DNA of 24,812 bases, taken from NCBI GenBank assembly GCA_937925565.1, contig CALALM010000057.1:1-24812 (forward strand), in the 5' to 3' direction. Position 1 is the stretch's first letter; the number at the start of each line of letters is the position of its first letter. The DNA comes from an uncultured Centipeda sp. (GTDB lineage Bacteria; Bacillota; Negativicutes; Selenomonadales; Selenomonadaceae). The notes beneath the pieces are model-generated. The model saw nothing but the letters and a program-made list of their open reading frames with translations, was not told where the DNA came from and did not search any database. Shown here one piece after another: positions 1-7,152 of this stretch. The position numbers and the translations under genes were made by a program.

Positions 1-1656
1 TTTCAGCAGCGGGTGACGTCCTTTTTCGAGGAGGCTTATGCGGACTCTCTCTATGACGGTGTTCACATCGGTGGAAAGGCGCTCGATGGAGGATTTCAGA
101 CGGTCTACCGCATCGCGCTCGAGGCGTCCTTTGATGCGCGCATCAAAGAGATTGCAGAGCAGGGAGATCCGGCGGCGCTGCAGAAACTGTCACTGCTCCT
201 GCAGCAGTACAAGGCACAGAGTCCTCTCGTCGACGCCGTCTATTGCTACCTGCCCGCGCGTGGGATTCTCGTCAAGGCGAACGGCTATCGTCCGGTCGCG
301 ACTCTGCCGCCGGAAGAACGCACAGTGTGGGCGGAGACGATTGCCCGGCAGACGGGGTTGCGCCCTCTGGCAGCAGAGGATGTGCTCGGCGCCGCACGCA
401 AGAAGGTTCTTCTCTATCATGCTGCCGTACACAGCGAAGACGCGGTGATCGCCGATCTCACATATACCGTTAGTGAACGCGGACTATACTATGCGTACCT
501 CGATGATTTCAGCAGGGATGAGAGCCGCGATGTCCTGCTGCTCGACGGGGCACGGCGCATCGTATCGGGCAGCCGTCTGCCCGATGCGGCAGAGACGGCT
601 GAGATCGGGGCGCTCGTGCAGGATGCCCCAGCGGGACGGGGGAGTGCACGGGTTGGCGGCGAGCGCTGTACCATCGCGTGGGCGGAGCTTCCCTTCTCTG
701 GCATGACACTTCTGCTCGTGGAAAAACAGGATCGTCTGCTTCACCAGATCCTGCTCATGCAGCTGATGACGGTGCTCTGTGCGCTCGTCATCGCAGCGCT
801 TTCCGCCGTCTTTCTGTATGCGGTCTCGGCGCGCATCAGTGCGCCCGTGGAGGAGTTGGCGGAGACGATGAAGGCGGTCGGCAGGGGCGACCTCGATGTG
901 CGTGCTGCGGTGCGCGGCAAGGATGAGATCGGCTATCTCGCCGCTGCATTCAATCGTATGCTCTCGCACATCGAGAGCCTTGTGGAACGGCTGGCGGGCG
1001 AGCGTGTTCAAAAGAAGGAGGCGGAGCTGAAGGCACTGCAGTATCAGATACGACCGCATTTCATCTACAATACGCTGAATGCAATCCGCCTCGCTGCACT
1101 GATGCAGGGGGCGAAGAATATCGCGGCGCTCCTCGGCAGCTTCATCGAGATATTGCGCGTGAGTACGAACCGTGAGGGCAGTTTTGCCCCGCTCCGCGAT
1201 GAGATTGCGACGCTTCGCAGCTACATTGCCCTACAGGAGTTCCGCATGATGGACGTGTTCTCCGTGACGTTCGACCTTGCACAGGAGAGTCTCGCATGCT
1301 GTGTGCCACGCCTCATCTTGCAGCCGCTCGTGGAGAACAGTATTCTGCACGCGCCGTCGGAGGCGTGCCCCTCCTGTCGTATTGTCGTTCGCTCCGTGGT
1401 CGAGGGCGATGTGCTGCGCCTCACAGTGGAGGACGATGGACAGGGGATGCGAGTGGATACGGTGGAGCGGATGACGTATGCAGATGGGGCTTCCCCTGGC
1501 GGCATGTCCGGCGTGGGGGTTGCAAACGTGCGCGAGCGTCTACGCCTCTACTATGGCGAGCGCGGCACGCTCCAATATGAGAGTGATGGCTGTTCCTATA
1601 CACGTGCCATTATCATGCTGCCCGTTTCGTATGATATGGACGAATACGGGAGATAG
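1..1656 (+). CDS. YesM/LytS-type sensor histidine kinase, 5' end cut by window
   Basis: Membrane sensor kinase of a two-component pair with the response regulator at 2611. The frame is open from base 1, so the start and the first transmembrane helix lie outside the window; numbering here is from the GTG at 13. Residues up to about 240 form an extracytoplasmic sensor region without a motif I recognise. A hydrophobic helix follows (about 246-270), then a HAMP domain (about 271-325) containing DEIGYLAAAFNRM. The His_kinase signature RPHFIYNTLN places the phosphorylated histidine at 349. The ATP-binding half shows the N box LVENS (439-443) and the G box DDGQGM (474-479). It ends in TAG, and the AGGAGG ribosome site of the next gene overlaps that stop. 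I infer that the sugar-binding protein encoded next supplies the ligand signal, as in XylFII-LytS systems. Confidence 0.93.
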   Translation, partial: FQQRVTSFFEEAYADSLYDGVHIGGKALDGGFQTVYRIALEASFDARIKEIAEQGDPAALQKLSLLLQQYKAQSPLVDAVYCYLPARGILVKANGYRPVATLPPEERTVWAETIARQTGLRPLAAEDVLGAARKKVLLYHAAVHSEDAVIADLTYTVSERGLYYAYLDDFSRDESRDVLLLDGARRIVSGSRLPDAAETAEIGALVQDAPAGRGSARVGGERCTIAWAELPFSGMTLLLVEKQDRLLHQILLMQLMTVLCALVIAALSAVFLYAVSARISAPVEELAETMKAVGRGDLDVRAAVRGKDEIGYLAAAFNRMLSHIESLVERLAGERVQKKEAELKALQYQIRPHFIYNTLNAIRLAALMQGAKNIAALLGSFIEILRVSTNREGSFAPLRDEIATLRSYIALQEFRMMDVFSVTFDLAQESLACCVPRLILQPLVENSILHAPSEACPSCRIVVRSVVEGDVLRLTVEDDGQGMRVDTVERMTYADGASPGGMSGVGVANVRERLRLYYGERGTLQYESDGCSYTRAIIMLPVSYDMDEYGR

Positions 1657-1666
1657 GAGGTGTATG

Positions 1667-2611
1667 ATGAGCCGTTGGATTGTGCTTGGCGTTTGGGTAA
1701 CGGTCGCATTTCTTGCCGCTCTTTTCTACGGTCAGCTGAATTTCTCAGCGCGTCCTTTGCCGCAGGAGTACAAGGTGGGTGTCGTGCTCAAGGCGATGGA
1801 CAGCGAGTATTGGCTTGCTGTGCGTTCGCGTATGGAAAACACCGCACGTGAAAAGGGGATGCGGCTCATCGTCATGGCACCCGAAAATGAAGCAGCCTAC
1901 GCAGAGCAGGAGCAAATCGTGCGTGACCTGCTCGCGGCGGATGTGGACGCACTTGTCATCGCTCCTGTGGACATTGATCGGGCAGACGTGTATGCGGGCA
2001 TGGCGGCGGAGAGAGCGGTGCCGCTCCTGACCATCGACGAGAAAATCACCGACGTACCCTATATTGGCTCGGACAACTATGCCATCGGGCAGATGGCTGC
2101 GGCGTACATGGTGGAACATATTCCGGAGGGCGGTACGGTTGGTATCCTCGCGGGGGTCGCACAGCAGGACGCGCATCGCCAGCGCGTCGCGGGCTTTCGG
2201 GACTACGTGCAGGAGCATGGCGGCCTACGCCTCGCTGTAGTTACAATGGATGCTGCGCAGTATCGGGAAGCGGCACTGCAGACCGAGCACATGATTGAGG
2301 AGCATCCGAATCTCGCGGGGCTGTTTGTCACGAGCACGATCATGTCGCTCGGTGCGGTCGATACGCTCTCCGCGCACGCGGCACATCCCGTCCTCGTCGG
2401 CGTGGACACGCAGAACGATGCGCTGCGTGCCCTCCGTGACGGTCGCATCGATGCCATCATCTCACAGGATGGAAACGATACGGGGCGTATGGCGATTGAG
2501 GCGGTGTCCGATGCTCTCGCGGGGCGCACGATCCCCGCCAACAGTTACATTACAAATGCGCTCATCACGGCGGTGAATGCGGAGGACTATCTGCTGCAGG
2601 AGGACTTCTGA
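1667..2611 (+). CDS. Membrane-anchored periplasmic sugar-binding protein (sensory partner)
   Basis: A Peripla_BP_4-type sugar-binding protein of 314 residues. ATG 1667 is chosen because AGGAGG at 1655-1660 then sits six bases upstream; ATG 1664 would be too close. Residues about 4-22 form one hydrophobic segment with no lipobox cysteine, so it is probably an uncleaved anchor. The mature part begins YKVGVVLKAMDSEYW, typical of ribose/xylose-type binding proteins, and has the two-lobe features DALVIAPVD, YIGSDNYAIGQMAA and VGVDTQNDALRAL. No ABC permease or ATPase gene is nearby. It lies between the kinase and regulator genes and shares one base (TGATG) with the latter. I infer a sensing role that presents bound sugar to the kinase rather than transport. 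The ligand is unknown; a cyclitol or pentose would fit the context. Confidence 0.88.
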   Translation: MSRWIVLGVWVTVAFLAALFYGQLNFSARPLPQEYKVGVVLKAMDSEYWLAVRSRMENTAREKGMRLIVMAPENEAAYAEQEQIVRDLLAADVDALVIAPVDIDRADVYAGMAAERAVPLLTIDEKITDVPYIGSDNYAIGQMAAAYMVEHIPEGGTVGILAGVAQQDAHRQRVAGFRDYVQEHGGLRLAVVTMDAAQYREAALQTEHMIEEHPNLAGLFVTSTIMSLGAVDTLSAHAAHPVLVGVDTQNDALRALRDGRIDAIISQDGNDTGRMAIEAVSDALAGRTIPANSYITNALITAVNAEDYLLQEDF

Positions 2612-4146
2612 TGAAAAAGATCGTGATTGCGGATGATGATTTCCTCGTACGCACCTACTTGAAGCAGCTGCTCCCATGGGAGGAGATGGGCTTTGTCGTT
2701 GCCGGCGATGCGAAAAACGGCAAGGAGGCGCTGACGCTTGTGCAGCAGGAGCAGCCGACGCTCCTCATCACGGATATATGTATGCCTGTGATGAATGGCA
2801 TCGATCTCATCAAAGAACTCAAGGCGGCGGGGCGCTCTGTTCATATCCTCGTACTGAGCTGTCATGATGATTTCGCCTATGTGAAGGAGGCGATGCAGCT
2901 CGGTATCGACGACTACATCCTCAAGACTGATCTGACACCGGAGAAGATGGAGGAGTTCCTGAACCGCTGCGTGCAGGCAAGTGAGGGAGAAGTGTCGGAG
3001 ACGCTCGGCACGGACGATCTCGTACGCATTGGACGCGGGAAGCTGCGGCAGGACTTCTTTGCCGCCTTTACGCGCGGTGTGGGGGAAGATGAATTGCGTG
3101 CGCTGGCGCGTGCGGGCGGGATCGATCCGGAGATTCAGCTCGCAGGGGCGATGCTCATTCACATACGGGACTGGGGACGGCGCCGGCAGGAACTTTCGTC
3201 GGACGGATTTGCGTCTTTTTGCCGTGCGTTTCACGATCTGTGCCGTGATCTGTGCGGCAGGGACGGAACGGTGCTGCGCATGGAACTCTTTCAGCCCGTC
3301 GAGGAGGCGGCAGACTGGGGGCTGCTTGCGGACTACACGCTACGCGGCGGCTCCGCGCACGCCGATCGGGCGCTCCAAGAGATGGCGGCAAAGCTGCGGC
3401 ACATGATGGAACGCTATCTCGGTGTGGAGACGATCATCGTCACGGCCGCATCCGTACGCAGCCTCGTGGCGCTGCAGGATGTATGGCGGCGCCTCTATGC
3501 GGAGCGTGATGCACTCTTTTATGAAGAAGCGGGCTGCATCTCTGCACAGACGCTGGTGCCGACGGGAACCGTCAGGGCAGTGCATGAGGCGGCGCTCACA
3601 CGTCTTGTGCGGGCGGTGCAGGAAGGCAGTGCGGAGGAGATTCGGGCAGAGGAGGAGGCTTTTTTTACCCTCCTTCAAGCGCAGCGGATCGCGCCGCAGG
3701 AACTTGAGCGCCTGCTGCGGGAACGGTTGGCGGGCTGGGAGGGCGGAACGTTCGAGATGTCCGTGCAGCTCCGTGCGGTACTCGGCGCATGGCTCACGAA
3801 GACGGGGGCGGAGCATCGGCTTCCGCATCCTGCGATCCGCAGTGCTCTGCGCTATATGGAGGAGCACTGCCATGAGGAGCTTTCTCAAACGGAGGTCGCC
3901 GAGCATGTACATCTGAACGCAGCGTATTTCTCGACGCTCTTCAAAAAGACGACGGGTGTCAGCTTCAGCGAGCATCTTGCACGTCTGCGCATCGGACGTG
4001 TGCAGCAGCGGCTGCGCGCCGAGGATGGGCGCATCAAGGACATCGCCGAGGCGGAGGGCTTCGCGGACTATCAGTATTTCTGCAAACTTTTCAAGCGCGT
4101 GGTCGGCATCAGTCCGGGGAGTTATCGGCATCAGCCGAACGCATGA
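2611..4146 (+). CDS. YesN-type response regulator (REC + AraC HTH)
   Basis: Cytoplasmic DNA-binding response regulator of 511 residues, translationally coupled to the preceding gene. The receiver domain spans about 1-125, with acidic pocket D8-D10, phospho-acceptor D55 in LLITDICMP, S83 and K105. A long middle region (about 130-400) resembles the linker of YesN proteins and has no motif I can name. The C-terminal 100 residues form two AraC-type helix-turn-helix units: LSQTEVAEHVHLNAAYFSTL and IKDIAEAEGFADYQYFCKLF, ending GISPGSYR. It presumably activates a sugar uptake or catabolic operon after phosphorylation by the kinase. No target operon lies immediately downstream, because a strong terminator follows. 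All key residues are present and I see no damage. Confidence 0.94.
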   Translation: MKKIVIADDDFLVRTYLKQLLPWEEMGFVVAGDAKNGKEALTLVQQEQPTLLITDICMPVMNGIDLIKELKAAGRSVHILVLSCHDDFAYVKEAMQLGIDDYILKTDLTPEKMEEFLNRCVQASEGEVSETLGTDDLVRIGRGKLRQDFFAAFTRGVGEDELRALARAGGIDPEIQLAGAMLIHIRDWGRRRQELSSDGFASFCRAFHDLCRDLCGRDGTVLRMELFQPVEEAADWGLLADYTLRGGSAHADRALQEMAAKLRHMMERYLGVETIIVTAASVRSLVALQDVWRRLYAERDALFYEEAGCISAQTLVPTGTVRAVHEAALTRLVRAVQEGSAEEIRAEEEAFFTLLQAQRIAPQELERLLRERLAGWEGGTFEMSVQLRAVLGAWLTKTGAEHRLPHPAIRSALRYMEEHCHEELSQTEVAEHVHLNAAYFSTLFKKTTGVSFSEHLARLRIGRVQQRLRAEDGRIKDIAEAEGFADYQYFCKLFKRVVGISPGSYRHQPNA

Positions 4147-4147
4147 A

Positions 4148-4197
4148 AAAGTTCCCCGTCTTGCGGAATATATCCGCAGTGTGGGGAACTTTCTGTT
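4148..4197 (+). terminator. Rho-independent terminator of the sensory operon
   Basis: A 10-bp perfect outer stem, AAAGTTCCCC (4148-4157) with GGGGAACTTT (4183-4192), encloses a second stem TGCGGA (4162-4167) with TCCGCA (4173-4178). It begins right at the response-regulator stop codon and is followed by a short T-rich run. Confidence 0.85.
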
Positions 4198-4205
4198 TCT
4201 GAGGG

Positions 4206-4310
4206 TTGGGAAACCACTGATAATTCAGCTTACGTCCCTTAGCGCATCTTTTTCCCGCACTTCGGCGAAAAAACCTCCACAGAGCATCGCTCTGCATCCG
4301 GTTTTCCACC
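4206..4310. repeat. Dispersed structured repeat, copy A
   Basis: This intergenic stretch matches the last 57 bases of the window. Both copies have a GGGAAnCACTGATAA core, then TTCAGC, a variable spacer, then ATCTTTTT and CCCGCA. Past the part visible in the other copy there is a nested hairpin: AAAACC (4270-4275) with GGTTTT (4300-4305), and CAGAGC (4280-4285) with GCTCTG (4289-4294). It has no coding potential. I read it as a REP-like interspersed element between the convergent response-regulator and kinase-like genes. Confidence 0.6.
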
Positions 4311-4365
4311 TTGTTCGAACAAAAAATCTACACCAATTGGAGGGGCTGTTTTATCAGCGATTTCT

Positions 4366-4965
4366 TTACTCTGCCTGGCAGAATTCGACGTAGCTAAGGA
4401 TGAGGTCGGCGGCCTTCTCCAGCGGCACACGGCTCGTGTTGATCGTGAGGTCGAAGTTCAGCGGATCGCCCCATGTCTTGCCCGTGTAGAAGGAGTAGTA
4501 GTTCTTGCGTTTGCTTTCAATCTCGTTGAGCTGCTTGAGGCTCATGCCGCCGTAGTGCGTCTGCGCACGCTTTGTGCGGAACTCATCGTCGGCGCAGATG
4601 AAGAAGGAGTAGACATCAGGCTGTCCCGCGAGGACAACGTCGGCACAGCGGCCGAGGAAGACAGCACCCTCACCCTTTGCCGCAATGGCGCGGATGATCT
4701 TGCCCTGCTCGATGTAGAGCTGGTTGTACGCAGGCACGCGGTCAAACGATGCCGTGCTGATTGCGCCGAGACTTGCCTCGGGCACCGAGTAGGAGCGACT
4801 GATGACCTCCTCGATCTGGTCGCCCGCGCCAAGGCTCTCCGCAGCCATGGCGACGACCGTCTGGTCATAGCGCTTGACGCCCATCTTCTCCGCGAGGAGA
4901 CGAGAGATCTGGCGGCCGCCGCTGCCGAACTGGCGGCTGATGGTGATAACGGTGTTTTTTCTCAT
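4366..4965 (-). CDS. Cytidylate kinase-like family protein
   Basis: A 199-residue protein of the cytidylate-kinase-like P-loop family (Cytidylate_kin2 type). ATG at 4965 is chosen because AAGGAGGTAA lies just upstream (4971-4980); a longer open frame has no such site. The N-terminus TVITISRQFGSGGRQI carries the family's glycine-rich nucleotide-binding loop. Later segments include GAVFLGRCADVVL and a YYSFYTGKTWGD motif, followed by FDLTINTSRVPLEKAADLI, the usual C-terminal pattern. Members are often annotated as cytidylate kinases, but they differ from Cmk and their substrate is unproven. The gene stands alone between a repeat and the remains of a transporter, with its own promoter. Confidence 0.85.
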   Translation of the reverse strand: MRKNTVITISRQFGSGGRQISRLLAEKMGVKRYDQTVVAMAAESLGAGDQIEEVISRSYSVPEASLGAISTASFDRVPAYNQLYIEQGKIIRAIAAKGEGAVFLGRCADVVLAGQPDVYSFFICADDEFRTKRAQTHYGGMSLKQLNEIESKRKNYYSFYTGKTWGDPLNFDLTINTSRVPLEKAADLILSYVEFCQAE

Positions 4966-4986
4966 GTGAATTACCTCCTTCTGCTC

Positions 4987-5016
4987 ATTATACCGCATTC
5001 TTTGGGTCACGCGCAA
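4987..5016 (-). promoter_or_regulatory. Promoter of the cytidylate-kinase-like gene
   Basis: On the minus strand TATAAT (4987-4992) lies 18 bases from a TTGCGC -35-like hexamer (5011-5016), 22 bases before the start codon. The -10 overlaps the stop codon (4988-4990) of the transporter relic. Confidence 0.55.
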
Positions 5017-5342
5017 TCAGATCATGCATAATTGTCGGATAAAGTTTGTCGAGTTTGTAGGCGTACAGGATGAGGATGACGATCGCCCAGATCACGAGTG
5101 GTCCGTACTCGTAGAGCATGACGATCATGTCGATGGCACTCTGCGGAGGTGAGATGTCCGATGGCGACGACGACCCATATACTCATGACCTCGATCCACG
5201 CGGTCTGCGTGTCGCCAAAGAGCTTAATGAGCGGCAGCGTCGCGGAGACGGAGAGGATCTTGCCGAGCGGGGAGAGTGCCATGCGCGTGACGGAGAGCAT
5301 ATCGCGCTCCTTTGAGAGCGGCGTCATCCAGCCCGTGATCTG
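4988..5342 (-). pseudogene. Remnant of a GPH/MFS-type sugar transporter with internal deletion
   Basis: Two pieces of one membrane transporter are fused out of frame. The first, from about 5342 to 5150, reads QITGWMTPLSKERDMLSV and continues SVTRMALSPLGKILSV, matching the loop and helix near the middle of the N-terminal half of glycoside-pentoside-hexuronide symporters. The second, from about 5160 to the TAA at 4988-4990, is in another frame. It reads SAIDMIVMLYEYGP and then LVIWAIVILILYAYKLDK, a typical last helix and tail. Everything between (most of the protein) is missing and a stop precedes the first piece. The gene is non-functional. The family call rests on my recognition of these segments. 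Confidence 0.7.
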
Positions 5343-5354
5343 TTATAGGGGGAT

Positions 5355-5490
5355 TTACGCAAAACCTGCCTTGCGCAGATTCTCACGGCCAATTTTGGCG
5401 CGCTTCAGGGGGAGGTCGAAGGCTTTCACGGGGAAGAGATCCTGCTCGACGACCTGAGAGGGATATGTGATTGCAAAATAAATTTGATGG
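5355..5490 (-). pseudogene. Unidentified C-terminal coding remnant
   Basis: About 45 codons on the minus strand ending at TAA 5355-5357. The translation contains ITYPSQVVEQDLFPVKAF and LPLKRAKIGRENL, and ends RKAGFA. Codon use resembles the neighbouring genes, and it sits directly upstream of the transporter relic in the same direction, so it may be the tail of a gene that once preceded it. There is no start codon, and its 5' side runs into the toxin-antitoxin promoter. I do not recognise the family. Confidence 0.35.
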
Positions 5491-5499
5491 GGATATAAT
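5471..5499 (+). promoter_or_regulatory. Promoter of the toxin-antitoxin pair
   Basis: TTGCAA (5471-5476) and TATAAT (5494-5499) are separated by exactly 17 bases. Transcription would start about 15 bases before the antitoxin ATG, which excludes the ATG at 5471 as the true start. Confidence 0.75.
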
Positions 5500-5521
5500 T
5501 GAAACAAAGGCGGGGGGTGCA

Positions 5522-5791
5522 ATGGCGCATACAGAGGCGTTGACGCTGCATATTGATACGGAACTCAGGGCACAGGCGTCGGAACTCTTTCAGGCGCTTG
5601 GACTTGATCTCAGTACGGCAACGGGGATCTTTTATCGTCAGGCATTGCGCCGCCGCGGTCTGCCCTTTGAGGTGCGTCTGGATGAGCCGAATGAGACGAC
5701 GTATGCGGCGATGCAGGATGCGGAAGAGGGCGAGGAACTGTACGGTTCTTTTGACAGTGTCTCGGAACTGATGGAGGCACTGGACGCTTAG
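5522..5791 (+). CDS. RelB/DinJ-type antitoxin
   Basis: An 89-residue antitoxin of the ribbon-helix-helix RelB/DinJ family. ATG 5522 is chosen because the promoter's -10 lies at 5494-5499 and the purine-rich AAAGGCGGGGGG precedes this start. The N-terminal DNA-binding fold is visible as LTLHIDTELRAQASEL, then LGLDLSTATGIFYRQA and LRRRGLPFEV, the usual DinJ ending of the domain. The acidic C-terminus (NETTYAAMQDAEEGEELYGS) would bind and mask the toxin. It should also repress its own promoter. Its stop codon overlaps the expected start of the toxin gene. The antitoxin looks intact although its toxin appears damaged. Confidence 0.88.
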   Translation: MAHTEALTLHIDTELRAQASELFQALGLDLSTATGIFYRQALRRRGLPFEVRLDEPNETTYAAMQDAEEGEELYGSFDSVSELMEALDA

Positions 5792-6062
5792 ACCGCTTTT
5801 CACAGGACAGTTCAAGCGGGACTATAAGTTGGCGATGAAACGCGGCTGTGACCGAAAAAAGCTGGAAGCGGTCATTGATCTCTTGTGCAGAGAGGAGACG
5901 CTGCCTCCATCCTATCGCGATCATGCGCTTGTCAACTCGCGAAACTACAAGGGAATGCGCGAATGCCACATCCAACTGGATTGGCTTTTGGTCTATCAAA
6001 TTCTGGGGAAGAATCTTGTTCTGAAGCTGATTCGGACGGGATAGCACAGCGATCTTTTTTGA
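5784..6062 (+). pseudogene. YafQ/RelE-type mRNA interferase toxin, damaged at both ends
   Basis: The reading frame FTGQFKRDYKLAMKRGCD is followed by a stretch matching YafQ-type ribosome-dependent endoribonucleases: LPPSYRDHAL, GMRECHIQLDWLLVYQI and LIRTG. Two lesions are visible. Where the family has RTG(T/S)HSDLF, codon 87 is TAG (6042-6044), followed in frame by H-S-D-L-F and TGA (6060-6062). This removes the histidine equivalent to catalytic His87 of E. coli YafQ. At the 5' end the frame has no ATG, GTG, TTG or CTG before TTG 5829, inside the first helix. An ACG at 5784, where ATG would give the classic overlap with the antitoxin stop, looks like a mutated start. The other active-site positions (H47, H62, D66, W67) remain. 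It is probably inactive. Confidence 0.8.
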
Positions 6063-6071
6063 AAGGCTTAC

Positions 6072-6109
6072 AAAAAGACACGGCAGATGCGTTTCTGCCG
6101 TGTCTTTTT
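6072..6109. terminator. Bidirectional terminator between the TA pair and iolG
   Basis: A 16-bp perfect inverted repeat: AAAAAGACACGGCAGA (6072-6087) and TCTGCCGTGTCTTTTT (6094-6109). The A/T tails let it act on both convergent transcripts. Confidence 0.9.
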
Positions 6110-6120
6110 ATGCGTAGTTT

Positions 6121-7131
6121 TTAGTTATAGAAATCGGGCTTTTCCTGCGCGGGCTTGATCTCCTCGATCGCGCCGCTCTTCTGCGCGCGGACGAGGGCAT
6201 CCGCCGTGATGGCGGCAAGGTAGCCGTCCCATGCGTTCGGCCCGTTGATGACGCCGGTGGCGGCATCGTTCACCCAGCCCTGTACCTCGGCGTCGTAGGC
6301 GTCGTGGAAGCGGACGAAGCAGTCGGTGTCGATCGTGGTCGCGACCTTTGCATCCTTGCGCACATCGGGGTAGGAGGGCTGCGCCATCTTGAGCGCACCG
6401 TCCTCGCAGACGACTTCGCAGTTGATGTCATAGCCGAACTTGCAGTTGACGAAGACCTCATCGTCGACGCAGATGCCGCTCTTTGTGCGCAGGAGCATGA
6501 TCTGCGGATCCTTCAGATGTGCCGCTGCCGCGCCCGTGACGCGCGGGAAAAGCACCTGCGCGGAGACGAAGTCGTCGTCGACGAGCCAGTGAATGACGTC
6601 GATCTCGTGAATCGCCGTGTCGTGTACCGCCATCTCGGTGGTGTAGCTGTCGGGCACGAGCGGGTTGCGGTGCGTACAGTGCACCATGAGCGGCGCACCG
6701 TATGCGCCGGACTTGATGGCTTCCTTGATCTGCAGATAGCCCTTGTCATAGCGGCGCATAAAGCCGAGCTGAATGAGGTGCTTGCCGCTCTTTACCTCGG
6801 CATCGATGACGGTGAGGCAGTCCTCGGCGGTCGTGCAGAGAGGTTTCTCGCAGAAGATACGCTTGCCTGCACGGATGGCGGAGAGCAGTGCGTCCTTGTG
6901 TGCAAAGCCCGGAGTGACGATGAAGACGGCGTCGACTTCGGGACAGGCGATCAGCTCGTCCGCATCCTTGAACTTCTTGCAGTCAGGTCCTGCGATTGCA
7001 GCAGCCATATCAATGAGTTCGTCCACCATGTCGACGACGGCGATGACTGTTGCACCCTGCGTGCGCTCCGTGAGGCGCTTGATGTGGTCGCGACCCATAC
7101 CGCCGCAGCCGATGACTCCAACTCTCAGCAT
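6121..7131 (-). CDS. iolG: Inositol 2-dehydrogenase (Gfo/Idh/MocA family)
   Basis: Cytoplasmic NAD-dependent dehydrogenase of 336 residues, predicted to oxidise myo-inositol to 2-keto-myo-inositol. The Rossmann fold starts VGVIGCGGMG (residues 4-13). The catalytic lysine is K96 in CEKPL. D171 and H175 in VHDTAIHEID match D172 and H176 of B. subtilis IolG, one position off, and the length matches too. The start has a good AAGGAGGAAG site. It lies 21 bases downstream of iolI, so the two form an operon read from the shared promoter near 8052, ending at the terminator at 6072-6109. A second iolG-type gene lies at 18419 and a more distant relative at 11005, so the exact cyclitol (myo-, scyllo- or D-chiro-inositol) is uncertain. 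Confidence 0.88.
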   Translation of the reverse strand: MLRVGVIGCGGMGRDHIKRLTERTQGATVIAVVDMVDELIDMAAAIAGPDCKKFKDADELIACPEVDAVFIVTPGFAHKDALLSAIRAGKRIFCEKPLCTTAEDCLTVIDAEVKSGKHLIQLGFMRRYDKGYLQIKEAIKSGAYGAPLMVHCTHRNPLVPDSYTTEMAVHDTAIHEIDVIHWLVDDDFVSAQVLFPRVTGAAAAHLKDPQIMLLRTKSGICVDDEVFVNCKFGYDINCEVVCEDGALKMAQPSYPDVRKDAKVATTIDTDCFVRFHDAYDAEVQGWVNDAATGVINGPNAWDGYLAAITADALVRAQKSGAIEEIKPAQEKPDFYN

Positions 7132-7152
7132 AGGTTCTTCCTCCTTGCTTCG

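Noticed and set aside
4311..4322. TTGTTCGAACAA, a perfect 12-bp palindrome downstream of the kinase-like gene
   Set aside because: Too short and not near any start or promoter; no partner site was seen in the window.
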